A stretch of DNA of 64,000 nucleotides from Hormiphora californensis (taxonomy: Eukaryota > Ctenophora > Tentaculata > Cydippida > Pleurobrachiidae), in contig CM035361.1 of NCBI GenBank assembly GCA_020137815.1, positions 3,265,021-3,329,020 of the forward strand. The letters run 5' to 3'. Below, in pieces: positions 20,925 through 33,400 of the stretch. Numbering within the stretch: the first letter of the stretch is position 1; the number at the start of each line of letters is the position of its first letter. The position numbers and the translations under genes were made by a program. The notes under the pieces are model-generated. The model made no database searches. It had not been told where the DNA came from and saw nothing but the letters and a program-made list of their open reading frames with translations.

Positions 20925-20950
20925 TCATCTTCCTGCTCAAATTAATTTGT

Positions 20951-22443
20951 TTAAAGTAGTGTTGAAAAGTTTGAAACAGCCGAAAACTGTTTGGAGTCTT
21001 TGAGGTTTCGTGCCTTTCTGAGGAGCGCGAGGAGAGTCGCTCTCTTCTCCAGGGATACTAAGAGCGGTCTAGGGCGCTTCTCATTTCTTTCGCCGATGCG
21101 TTTTATCGTAGTCACTTGAAAGCGTGCACGGGCAACGGAGCAAACACGCTTCTGGCATTAGACTTAAAAGCTCAAATTCAAATTAAATTCAAATCGTGAA
21201 ATTAAAACAACATCAGAAGCATTTTTCGAGTTCAAGTTCAAATCGGAAGTTAAAAGAAGAAGACAAAGAACCACTTTTCGGAAGTGAAACCACTTTTCGG
21301 AAGTGAAACTTTTGAATTTTTTAAAAAAACTGGCTTTTTTAAATTTATTAATCAAAATATGCGCGGCGCCTTCACTTAATCGAATTTGCGCTGCCTTTTA
21401 AACGGTGCCCGCAAAAAATTCCAATAAACGATGCCAAAAACGGCGCGCATTCGTGGTTACCCTCGCCGCGTTGCTGGACGAGTTCACGTCGGATTTTTTG
21501 AAGTTGTCACCCCCCTTTTCGTGCGCGGAATGTTTTTGCGCGTCACATCACATGTTAACGTGTGGTGTGCGCGTCAAAATTGATAAATTTCACATGCGCG
21601 GTCATTTTGGGGTGACAACTTCAAAAAATCACGTTTGGCACGACCAAAAATTTAAACTTGAACTTTTTAGTTGGAATGCGCTGCAGCCCCCTCATGCGCG
21701 CACCCCCGCAACGAGGGGACTGGAGGGAATGCCGCGCGCGCGTTTGGCCTGATCCCGGCTGGGTCGAAGATAACTTTGCGGTCGAAAAAACGGCGGTGCT
21801 TATAACTTTGGCTCCTGAAGTCCGTTTGACTTGATTCTTTCACCAGTTGTTAGATCTGACGATTATCTACCTTGCTGTTTTTGAGAGAAGTTAATTGGAC
21901 TTAAGGAGGCTGAGCAATAGCCGTTGAAAGATGGGTTGTTTTCAAAAAGTGACGTCACAGATTCTTGCAGGGACACCTTTTTTAAAATTTCATTCAAATT
22001 TTGATTTTACCGCACTCGATTTTGCGGAGTTTGGTTCATATCTCCTGTTCCTGATAAGATAGAGACCTGAAACCGGTTGCATTTGAAAGCTGTTATCTTC
22101 CTCTTTCCAACGCTACCAAAACGATTTCTGTACCTTATCTGGAACCGGAGATATGATTGATTATGTATTCCCCCCTAGCGCGGTATTCCCTCCAGGCCCC
22201 TTATATTATATTATAAGGGGCCTGCAACGTATGCCAAACTTTTTAGAAAACAGTTTTTGTCGCAAGTTTCTCTGACATGCGACACAGACTGAAGACCCCT
22301 CGTGTACCGACCTCTGTGGAACGACCACCGTAAAGTCCATTTTTATTCAACTGTTCACCCTCCAACTCGTGCGCGTACGATATTTTAATTTACGCTGCGC
22401 GCGCTGCACGTTAACATGTGATAGACGCGCAAAACTTTCAACA
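20951..22443. other. Region between two head-to-head LINEs, with a MITE and hairpins
   Basis: Probably the LINE 5' UTRs plus inserted elements; no gene. Visible structure: CGGATTTTTTGAAGTTGTCA at about 21,490 with its complement near 21,610; terminal-repeat-like GGACTGGAGGGAATGCCGCG at about 21,716 with its complement at 22,175-22,197, suggesting a roughly 480-bp MITE; and a palindrome AGGCCCCTTATA, loop, TATAAGGGGCCT at 22,192-22,222. Short ORFs here are not credible. Confidence 0.5.
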
Positions 22444-23312
22444 CTACTTTAAACAAATTAATTTGAGGAAGATGAATGCTATGTGACCGCCCCGAAGGGC
22501 AGATAAACACGAAATCCCTGACATCGATAGTCATGAAGAACACGGAGAAGATGATAAAGCTGAGCGATCAGTTGGCAAGCCTGAAGAATGAACTAGAGGG
22601 AAAAGGACTGCTAACCTATGTCGTAAAAGGTACTCACAAGCCCGCTTCCGACAACCCAACGCGTGGAGTCCTGTTAAAGCTCCTAAAAAAGGCATATAAA
22701 CTGTCCGAAGAGCTAGTAAATGCCCAAACTGACGCGTTCTCCAATGCACCATCAACTGTAACTGGAGAAACTACAATCACGTGCCGTAACAAGTCGTGTC
22801 CTAAGACGCTGGATGATGACAGAATGTGTGCCCTTATAAACCAGAACGAGGGTCTGGCTTGGTTCTGTCCTGCCTGTAATAACAAGAACGATGAGCCATC
22901 CCCTCTAACACAGAGGATTCTTGAGGATAAACTGGCGACATTTGAGCAATCAATGCTAGGGAAGTTTGAGGAACAAATCGCAACTATTATAACATCAACC
23001 GTTTCTACCGAAGTTGCCAAACAAATAGAGCCAATTGCAGCCGCTGATGGACAAACAAATGTGCCCTATTCTGTGCCTTATTCTGAAGCTCATTTGGGCA
23101 GTGCACGGCTAGTTATATCTGGAGAAGCTGACGATATCAACAGTGCTAATGATGTACTTGCCAAGATTCCCACCGAGTATAAGAAGAACCAGAAAGACGG
23201 ATCAGTACAGTATTGGTTCAAAACTGCTGACGAAATGAACAAGGCAGCAACAAAGGTTGCATCTGAAAATGTGAATGTTGGTGTGAAAAAGTTTGTACAT
23301 GAGCCTACAGAT
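22444..23312 (+). pseudogene. LINE copy B: ORF1 N-terminal two thirds
   Basis: Starts with the same 5' segment and ATG (22,476) as the other LINE and stays in frame for about 279 codons, ending at VKKFVHEP. It has the PHD-like finger (CRNKSC ... AWFCPAC) and AAADGQTNVPYSV. At about 23,313 homology jumps to the middle of the reverse transcriptase on the opposite strand. Confidence 0.85.
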
Positions 23313-25735
23313 GGCATGCTTTACAGTATCAAAAGCAGCGCTTAAATCAAGCAACAGTAGAATGACTTTTGTTTTGCTGTCCAAGAGAAGAAGATGTCAT
23401 TGAAGATCTTTAGTGTCGCTGTTTCACACGAGTGGTACTTTCGGTAGGCTGATTGCTTAGTGGGTAAGAGCTTATTTGCCTCTAAGTATTCGACCAGCTG
23501 TACAGATACACATTTTTCAACAACTTTTGAAATAAAGCTAAGATTGCTTTCGGCCTATAACTGTTTAGCTCCTCAGAATCCAGGTCCTTACCCTTAAATG
23601 ACGGTCGAATGATGGCTTCTTTGAAGACTGATGGAAATATACCCTTTGTGAGGCTGTCGTTGACAATCCGAGAAATGACAGGAGTGAGCTCAGGGAGTCC
23701 GTCGTTAACCATACTTGAAGGCATTGGATCCAAAGAACAATGCTTCTTGTTCATATCACGGATGATTCTGACCAGTTCCTCATCAGTCACTGGTCTAAAT
23801 TGGAGAGCGTCGACGTGCAAATTTTTGGCGTAGGCTGTATTTTAGGAGTTGGGACATTTTCAGCTTCAATCACAGAGTATATTTTCGATACCTTGTTTTA
23901 AAGAACTCGTTAAACCTCGTCGTCAGTGGCATCGTTTCCTTTTTTGATGGCAGTGTTGAAGGTATTTTTTCTTTTCCAAGTAAGCTGTTAACTACTCTAT
24001 GGGTAGACTCGGATCACCTTTCACTCGATCGAGTTTCTTACTGACGAACTGGCTCGAGCGTTGTTGAGAACTTTGGATGCAAATTTGCAGGTACTTTTCC
24101 AACAGTGATATTTTGGAGCAAGCTTCTTTGGGTTTGTTTTCGTTAGACGAGCACGTTTCCAGCGTCGCTCAGCTCCTCTGCGTACTCGTCGTGCATTTTG
24201 ACAAGCTGGTGTTCTGATCCATTGGGGCTGGTCTGGGTTCTTTATTTTCTTTTCTTCCTCGGGTGCAATTTCATCAGTTATTGACTTTAGAGTGTGTTGT
24301 ATAGACGAACACATTCTCCTTGGTCGGAAGGTAGCTTTCAGCAAGCTTGGAGCCTCGAATGAGTTCACGAAGATCCTCTGGTTCAACTCCTTTGAAATTT
24401 TTGCATTTCATCATTACCTCATCCTCCTTTCTTTTAAGCAGTATACCGGCCCTGCATTATATAAAAATGATCTGGAGCTGGGGGCACAGGATAGGATTCA
24501 ATTCAGTTATTTCGATACCATCTGGCAAACTATCAAATAAAATTGGAATATGCTCTTCACTGGTTTCATCAGGTTTACCGCAGAACGGGGCACCAATGGG
24601 GTCAGATAGCGAAACAGTATTCTTGTCTTGGGTAAGGATAAGATCTAGTGTGCCTCCTTTGATGTGGGTCGGACCAGTTACTTTATTTTTCCATCCGAAC
24701 TGGTTCAGAAGTTCATTGAATTTTCGAGCTTGGGGGTCCTGGTTGTCCTCGACATGAATATTAAAGTCTCCGCATATTAGACAGCGCTCTTTCCTCTCTG
24801 CTAATTTCAGAAACAGATCCTCTAGTATCTAGAAACGCTGTAAAATTGCCCGAAGTGCCAGGCCGGTACACGACAACTATCCTGGTGTAGTAGGTTCTTT
24901 GAGGAGAACCTCAAGGCATTCAAACTGCTTAAACTTGTGACAATACTTACTTGTTTTCGTCCTCCTTTGGTAACTAAAGCTACACCACCTCCTCTACCTA
25001 CACGTGGATGTGATACTATGTTGAAACCTGCTTCTTTGAAAGAGAGCACAGAGAGCACCATCGTTTTTCATCCATGTTTCAGTGAGTGCGAAAGTATCCA
25101 AGTCCATCTACAGCGAGTTCCAGGATGTCAATCGCTTTGTTCCTCAGTGAAAAGCAATTCAGGAGACCAAAATTCAGCCCATCTGGATACAATTAGTTTT
25201 TTGACAGGTACTGGAGACGGATGGGACACTGTGGATCAGCTGCGTTATGAGTATGAGCAAATGAATGAATGGATGGGTGTCGTGATTTAGCACCATTCGA
25301 ACATTTAAAGGCAGAATAATTTTTCTTGTTAGGGCATTCTCTGGCTACGTGTTTCTCTGAACAACGGAAACAGGTCGGGTCACTCGCTTTACACTCACTT
25401 GCATAATGTCCGAAGCCTTGACACTTGAAACACTGTTTTACATACACTCTCTCTTCTACAAAACAGTTGTAGTTACCAACGTGAATAGAGCCACTGCTAA
25501 GAATCAGATCACCAATAGGTTTGCTGACCTTCAACCCAATAGTGGCTTCATTCTCATTTCGACTGTACCTCTGAAACGACACAACAGACATCTTCTCTCC
25601 TCTTTCCAACAACTCGGCAACTCTTGGGTTTAGCTCACAAATAGAATCTAATATCATTGTATCCGTCTCATCCCTGTCAGTAATATGCTTAGGAATAAAA
25701 GAAACATCAGCACCTCGAATAGCTAATTATTACGA
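23313..25735 (-). pseudogene. LINE copy B: inverted remainder (ORF1 C-terminus, endonuclease, half RT), degraded
   Basis: Read on the minus strand from 25,735, it begins in ORF1 at ADVSFIPKHITDRDE, almost exactly where the plus-strand part stops. It covers the zinc knuckles (25,193-25,657), endonuclease and RT up to AAFDTVKH at 23,320. Several frameshifts and small deletions break ORF2 (near 24,830, 24,060, 23,890 and 23,550). The RT palm after AFDTV, the C-terminus and the 3' UTR are missing. Confidence 0.85.
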
Positions 25736-25953
25736 GAACAATGTGAGAATAGGTCACAGGCCAACGATTTTCTATGGCAGGCACTCTGTGTGCTGTGTGG
25801 AGTTGGCAAAATAGATATTGATTATTAGGTAAAAGGGGATGTGTGAGTCGAAAAATTGGGTCATTTTCCTCCACGGTCACATCTCACCCGGTTCAAAAAT
25901 TGATGTCATCTTCTTTTTAGTAACTTCCTACTACAGCCGCTTACTCCGTTTGT

Positions 25954-25993
<40 letters not shown>

Positions 25994-26548
25994 TCTCTAC
26001 CTCTCTCTCTCTACTCTCTATCTCTACTCTCTTCCTCTCGCTCTCTCTACTCTCCTCTCTCTCTCTCTTCTTCCACTTTTTTGAAACAAGTGTAGGCCCC
26101 GTTCCCAGACAGGCCCCAGTTAACACCACCCCCTCGCATTCACGCTGACCAGTTAGAATTACGGGAAATTAATATTGGTAGGACAGCGGCAGAGACGACG
26201 GTAGCGTTTCGTGAAGAGAAAAGCAGAGATAGGTTTACATGTATAGGAAAAGGCAAGGAAAAAAGCTTTAAAGTGTCGGGAAATTTCTAGAAAAGTTAGT
26301 TACTATCGCTATTTAAACAAGACAGCGTGTGTTTATGCCACGTAGCACATGACGTAGTTCTGTAATTGTCCGGCTAGAACCCCGTCTAGCATGGTTCGTA
26401 ACCATTGGTTACCCTTTGGAGTTTAATAACTGGGAAAACCACTGCCTTGTTCGACCCATTTCAAAATTAAAAAGGCATTGTAACATAGACTAAAACCATG
26501 AGATATCTTACCCCAATGTCATTAACTAACCTCTGCTCCTAATTTCAG
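25736..26548. other. Stretch with CT microsatellite, no recognised exon
   Basis: Contains a CT-rich tract at 25,961-26,075 and unique AT-rich sequence. The first exon or exons and promoter of gene 1 should lie here or further upstream, but no start could be supported. Confidence 0.4.
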
Positions 26549-27849
26549 AACAACTTCGACTACTCCACTCGAGGGAGAGCGTTCACAGTGAGTGGGCCCT
26601 CGGAAGCTTCAGCAGAGAGAAAATACAGGAACATTATAAACTATTTTGAGACAAGTCTGGATGATATGGGTAGCTTGGAGTGGAGTCGGAACAGCCTACA
26701 GAGAAGGTATTAGCCCCCTTCGAAGAATGGAAAGGGGCGTTTGAACTTTGAGGGGGGCCTGCCCCCTCCCCCTCATACTCCCCTTTTCGGCCTCTTTTGA
26801 ACACCACCAACCCACCACTAACACCCGCCTGAAATACGGGAAAATGAAGATTTATTTACGAGACTCTCCCCGATTCTTTGATAAACACGTGTGACACATG
26901 TATAATCTGTGTTTCAGGGCCCCACCCTCAGTTCGTGCTAGTAGTGGAGATATTCGATCAGATCACGACAGTGCCACACATCTTGTCAGAGCAATACCAG
27001 GTAATAATAGGAGATACACAGGAACCGGCCGAAACAAGTAAACAACCGTTATTTAGGTCACGTGACTGGTTATCAGCCAATCAGGGACCAGTATTTCCTG
27101 ATTCGGTCGGTTCCTAGAGATACATTTTTCAGAAATGTAATGGAGACATTGATTCTGGAACATTGCTTGTAATCATGGTATTATTATTGATAAAGGACTG
27201 ACCGATTCTTACACTTCGCCTAGTTAGACCCCCATAAAATGGATTTGAACAAAACAACCAACAATCGAGTCTCCCCTTGAGTTTATCTAACCGATTTTAC
27301 TGTCTCCCAGGTCCGAAACCGCACAATCTTGGCGACAGGACCTCGAGTAAAGAGGTGTTTCATTGGGACAAGATCAGTGTAAGTTGTATACTCACATATA
27401 ACCATCTAAAGCATTGAGCTGATTTACAAACTCTGACTGCTGATCAGGAACCGACCGAATCAGGAAATATTGGTCCCTGATTGGCTGATAACCAGTCACG
27501 TGACCTAAACAACGAGTTCTGATTGGTTGTTTACTTGTTTCGGTCGGTTCCTGCTGCTGATTATCATTCTTCCTCATACAACAAGCTCCAAGCCAATTCT
27601 TTTTAAATTTCTACAAACGCATAAAACAATATCTCTCTTTGCTTTGAATGGTTATCGTCCGAAATTTGGAGTTGAATTCCATCTGTTTCCTTTCTCTCTC
27701 AACAATTCAGCATTCTATCTCATTCGATTTCCGTAAAAAGTTTTAAATTTCACAATATATATAAACACAGCCATTCACCAGTTTTCTCAAACTATCTAGT
27801 CTAATACATTGATGTGCACAAATTTATCTCTTTCTCCCTCTCTCTCGTC

Positions 27850-27943
<94 letters not shown>

Positions 27944-30396
27944 GTCTTCCTCTCTCTTTCTTTTTAGTGTTCATCTCACCTTCTCATAATAAAAACCTTC
28001 ATAACTAATTGTCTTTAATACCAGACTCATAAAAATGTGATGAAGTTTCTTCCACAGGCGCCTCTATTCCTCATAAAGTGTAACTTTACTGTGTAAAACT
28101 ATAGTTTCTTTTTTCAGCCTTCCTTTCCACTCTTAGCACTATCTTTTTCTGCTCTAACTTGGTCATAAAGTTACATAATTTCCCTTTTAAGACAGCCATA
28201 TTTCTAGAAAATCGGTCATTTTTTGCTCTCTGAGATTGATCTGCATCCTGCAGCTGTCTACTCAATCATTGAGTCAACCATCGTTTCGTGATTGTCCATC
28301 ACCCTGAACTTAGTGTGTCAACAAAATATATTGATTTTGTGTAATTTCCCAATACTCTCTCATCTCTGCCAATTGTCTCTTTATCTATCTCTCTCTCTAT
28401 CTCTCCCTATCTCTATTTTAGAACATGAAAACCTCCCAACAGGAATTGGATCCAAGAACTAAAACCCGGTTCACGGTCCACCTCGTACCCACATCGGTTT
28501 GTCTCGTTGTCCGTTTTTTGTTGTGTCAGATCTGCCCATACAGGGTGGCCCAATAAGTTATTATAGATGACTCATTTTTTGGGTCACCCTGTATAGTTTG
28601 GGCAGAGCTCTGGCAAGGTGTTTTTGTCAGATGTGTGTGTGCGTGAGGATGTTATTAAGTGTGAAGTTGGTAGTGTGAAACAATAATTTCATATATCTAG
28701 TTTTGAAAGATCATATAATTTTAGTCACAACACAGTCATTATCTTTCTATCTTAAATTGTCTTTCTCCTCTCTAACTCTGACCATTCCCTCTTTTCTAAT
28801 CACTTCAAAAAGTGTGTTCCTTTCTCCTCCCTTCGTCAGATTTTCAAACTTCTCTCTTCAATATAGTTCACACAACAAACACAGAGAGAACTCATTTTCA
28901 CGTCAACAACAACAATATACAAATTGTTTCTTTACTCCTCTGCTCTAATTTCCATCTTCCTAAGTTTCCTAATCGTCTCATCGAGTTTAATCCTGTTTGG
29001 CTCTGCAAACTTGTCCAACAGAATTGCTGAAATGAGATGGGGAGTGAGAAACAATATTATATGTGGGGACAGGTGGCAGACTCGGGTTGAACTATAGAAA
29101 TGAAAAGGGGGAGTGGTTGGTTTACTATTTTTGGGGCAGCTGCAGAGGTATCATCTAGTCTTGCGGGGGTAGGTGGTAGCTCCTAACCAGGAACCAACCG
29201 AATCAGGAAATACTGGTCCCTGATTGGCTGATAACCAGTCACGTGACCTAAATACCGAGCTCTGATTGGTTGTTTACTTGATTCGGTCGGTTCCTGCTCC
29301 TAACTTACTCTTTTTGAAGAACTGGAAAGTTGGCATGCATCCAACCCTTCTGGCCTCTGCAATCTCTTCATTGTCATCTACATCGACTTCGTAAAATATC
29401 ACATCTGAGTGTATGTGGGACAATCTGAGGGGGGAGTTTGATGTTACTGACATTTTTCAGTAGTTCCCTGGTCCTTTTTGCGTATAATATTAGATCGATA
29501 TAACCATACAACCCCCTTTCCCCTTTTCCACTTCAAAAGGGGCCCTTCTGCCTAAATCCCCCTTGGCCCTTTCCATTTACCGATGTCACTCTCCCCCCAC
29601 CACCCAATCCCGGCCCAGTCTCTCTCCCCCAATCCCATTCTCTCCCCCAATCCCATTCTCTCTCCCAAATCCCGCTCTCCGTTTACCTGTGTACATCTGG
29701 TTTGATCATCCTCCACGGGCCACACCACTTAGCACTGAATGTAACACACACCAAAGCATCCCTTGCTTCAACCAACTTCTCTTTGAACTCAGTCAGGGAC
29801 TGTATCTCTTTTATCCGCCCTGGGAGATAGAGGTGGTGGGTTAGTAAATGGCCAAATGGGGGATGGAGGTGGGTTAGTAAATGGCAAATTGGGAGATAGA
29901 GGTGGTGGGTTAGTAAAGATGTCCTGTATGTAGACTGTAGGTTACTAGGTTAGACACGGAGGGAGGGGAGATAGGGAGAAAAGTTGTTTGCGGAGACAGT
30001 TCAACGGATTGGTTATATCTAATTGAAAATGTGTACGTGATCCTGCGAAGTGCACCTTACGAAGGTCTGTGCTTATTTTGTAACCAAATCCTGACCACAC
30101 AACTTAGAAAGTGGTTTGGGTAGGACTGAGTACTTCAATTATCCAACCTTAGGAACATAAATAAATCAAAGAACTTTTTCTGTGGTTTTTTCTAATTTTC
30201 TGTCTGTCTAATTCACTCTTCTCACTTTCTCTCTCCCTCTTCTCACTTTATCCCGCCTCTATCATCTATATCATACTCTCTATATCTGCTCGCTATCTCC
30301 CTCTCTATCTCTCTATCTCTCGCTATCTCAGACCCTCTATAATAGCTCTCTAGCCATCACTCGATATAGTCTATCTCTCTCTCTCTCTTCTCTCTC

Positions 30397-30439
<43 letters not shown>

Positions 30440-33400
30440 ACAAACGTTCATTCATGCAACCACGTGAGATAGAGTGTGTGTTGCTTGTGTAAGTCTTGTG
30501 GATATTTTGCTTCTCATATGACTGCATGAATTGTACTACTACCTAGTATCCGTGTAATGACTAATTTGTGAGATTATGTTTTAGCATGAGTGCAGTAAAT
30601 GTTCTCTGTTTTTTTGCTGTTGCTAGATCTAAGTTTGAATTATTTTATCTATCTCGTACTAGAACTACACTAAATGCGAGCTGGAATTATACTTTGATTG
30701 TAACTGGCATGTCCTTCCTCAGGATGATTGTCAAGATCAGATGGAGAGACATCATTCACAATCACAAGGTGAGAAACAATAAAATGGTCAACTCTTCCAA
30801 AACTACCTCCAAAACATCAAACCCGTTTCAAACTCCAATAAATACTATACATTTCACTCAGCTATTCCTGACATCACCCCCTCCTCCTCCAGACCCTATG
30901 ATTCCTAACATTACCCCTCTCCTCCCCCAGACCCTATAATGATTCCTAACACACCTCCCCTCCTCCAGACCCTATGATTCCTAACACCCCTCTCCTCCTC
31001 CAGACCCTATGATTCCTAACACCCCTCCCCTCCCCCAGACCCTATGATTCCTAACATTACCCCTCTCCTCCCCCAGACCCTATAATGATTCCTAACACAC
31101 CTCCCCTCCCCCAGACCCTATGATTCCTAACACCCCTCTCCTCCCCCAGACCCTATGATTCACTACAGCCCGCCCACACCAATCGACGATTCAAACTACG
31201 AACCGTCCTACTACGGAGCCACTCCCATGTCTAAAAAACCATCCGCCCCATCTCTAGATCAACTTGAAGTAAGTATAGCACTTTTTGTCTTGTTCGACCC
31301 TCCCTCTCCGGGAGGATTTGAACAAAACAAAGCACTTTCATTTTGATATCTTAACATGTTCCACACATGTCAACTTTCTCTTTTTTCGAATACTCTACAT
31401 TTTCCATATCGAATGTTTCAGAACCTCTAGATACCACAAATATCTCGAAGTCTGACCAAAGTGTTTATAACACCTCCCCCTCCCCTGCAGGAGACGACTA
31501 ACCCCTATGCCCGGGCTGCCCTCCAGCTCTCTCGAACTGTAACCGCCCCAGGCAGGTTACAGGTTGATGATGGACCCCCAGCTGTCCCTGATGGACAGGG
31601 AGGGGATGAGGACCAGAAATTAGAACAGAAAACAGTTTCATTCTTTTTTGGGGATGAAAACAGTAATCCTAATAAGGGGACAGACACACCTGTAAGTAAC
31701 TGTGCCATCAATCGATGGGGGGGATCAATCGACACAACAAAATAATTTAGTTTGTATAGGTGATATCTGTACACTCAAACTCACTCTCAGATACCTACAA
31801 TTGTGTTTTTTCAGAAGTCAGCAGTTATCTACATAGAGGATTCTTATGATGAGATACATACAAACAAAGATACTTCGTAAGTGTCCTAGCATCTCTCTAT
31901 TTTAAAGTGGGAACTGACAGACGACTGAAAAACGGACGACAAACCAAACTCAAAAAGTATGACAAACCGAACTGATGAAATATGACAAAAACGACTGCCC
32001 TTCCAGCCCCCTCATCTGACACTTCAGAGAAATGCAGTAGACACTTTTATCCTCTCCCTATTACCCCTTGCTCCTTGTTATCCCTCGTTATCTCCCCCGT
32101 TATCCTCTCACACTCCCCTTTATCCCCTCCCCGTTATCCCTGCACGTTATCTCCCCTCCCTATTCCCTGTTACCCCACTCACCTTCAGGGAGACAGCAGA
32201 CAGTGGATACGGGGATGAAACTAGTTTCCTGTTCACAGACTACAGAAAGAGATCCCCAAAGCAACAACAATCCATTGTGCCCATGGTGGCTCGGGGAGAT
32301 ACGGGGGGATACAGAAAACTCATGCCTCAGCCACAAAGACAGGTAGTGATCTATTTTTGTTTCAAATAAATGAAATGAAATGGACCGGGGGTTGCCATTG
32401 CTTTTGAAATATCGGAAGATAATCACTTTATTCCCACCCATAACCTCCCCTACTGGCTGCTATCCCTCCCTCGTTATCCATCGTTATCCTCCCTCCTCGT
32501 TATTCCCCCTTCCCGTTACCCCCTCCTTTTTATTCAGGATGAGCCAGAAAGTCAGGGAGGCACAGCAGATCTTTCCAAGGAAAAGTGGCAACTATGGCTG
32601 GCTATTATTTTCACCCTAGTGGACATTGCCCTTATCATAGCAGGATCTTGTTTATTAGCAGCGGACTTCTATTCTAATATTATTCTAGGTTTCATTTTGT
32701 TAGGAATAGGTGAGTGAAACCTCTCTTTTTTAATCCTAATATTTCTTTCTCGACCAGGCCATATTATCATTATGTTTAATTCAGCCCTTAGTATAAACAG
32801 AGCATCAGTTTGAGCCGAACATCTGACATCTTCTCCCCAATACCAAACCCAATCTGTCTCTTCTAACTGTCTATTACCCCCCCCCCCCACCCTCCAGGAA
32901 TTGGTATGTTAGTACCGGGACTCAACTACATAGGAGGATTTCCCACGGTATGCACCCTATTAGGAAAGTGAAGGAATTCTTTAAATAAAGATTGTTCAAG
33001 AAGCCGGATTTCTGAAAGATCTCGAGGATGAGCTGCTTCGTGATTTGAAGAGAGGGTGGGGCCCAGACAGAGAAATGTCAGAGACTGAATGGAAATGTTG
33101 GCCAAATGTTGGTGAAGATTTGAGAACATTATTTGAAAACGTTATTATTAATTCTGCTGTGCAGTAAAAGAGTCTTTGTACAAAATATTATTTGAGTTAA
33201 CTTAAGTTGTACAAAAGATTATAAAGTGTAAAGTGTGTGATATTATTTTTCTATGCTCTGTCCCACGGTTCCCCGGATATGTTAAATAACATGTTAATAA
33301 TATGTCACGTTCTTTTTAACGTTTCGTTAGGAAAGTATTCGTTTAATTCGTCAACTATTGAAAAGGGAGAAAGAATGTCAGGGGTATTTCTTTCCGGCGG

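Larger units (their letters stand above)
15772..20950 (-). mobile_element. L2/CR1-type LINE, near full-length, two ORFs
   Basis: ORF1 and ORF2 overlap by 37 bp on the minus strand. The 3' UTR (15,796-16,494) ends in GCGGGATATAAATATTCGAT and an ATT trinucleotide tail at 15,772-15,795, as in CR1/L2 elements. The conserved 5' segment just upstream of ORF1, CTTTAAACAAATTAATTTGA, also occurs in the second copy at 22,449. ORF2 reads through without a stop, so this copy may be recently active. A purine-rich A run lies at 16,195-16,225 in the 3' UTR. Confidence 0.85.

Noticed and set aside
21405-21752. 115-residue ORF in a GC-rich segment between the LINEs
   Set aside because: No domain. It spans inverted repeats typical of LINE 5' UTR and MITE sequence and is probably a chance ORF.
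31982-32346. Pro/Leu-rich plus-strand ORFs around 32.0-32.3 kb as separate small genes
   Set aside because: Most of their length is pyrimidine-rich intron; only 32,189-32,342 has splice borders, and in another frame.
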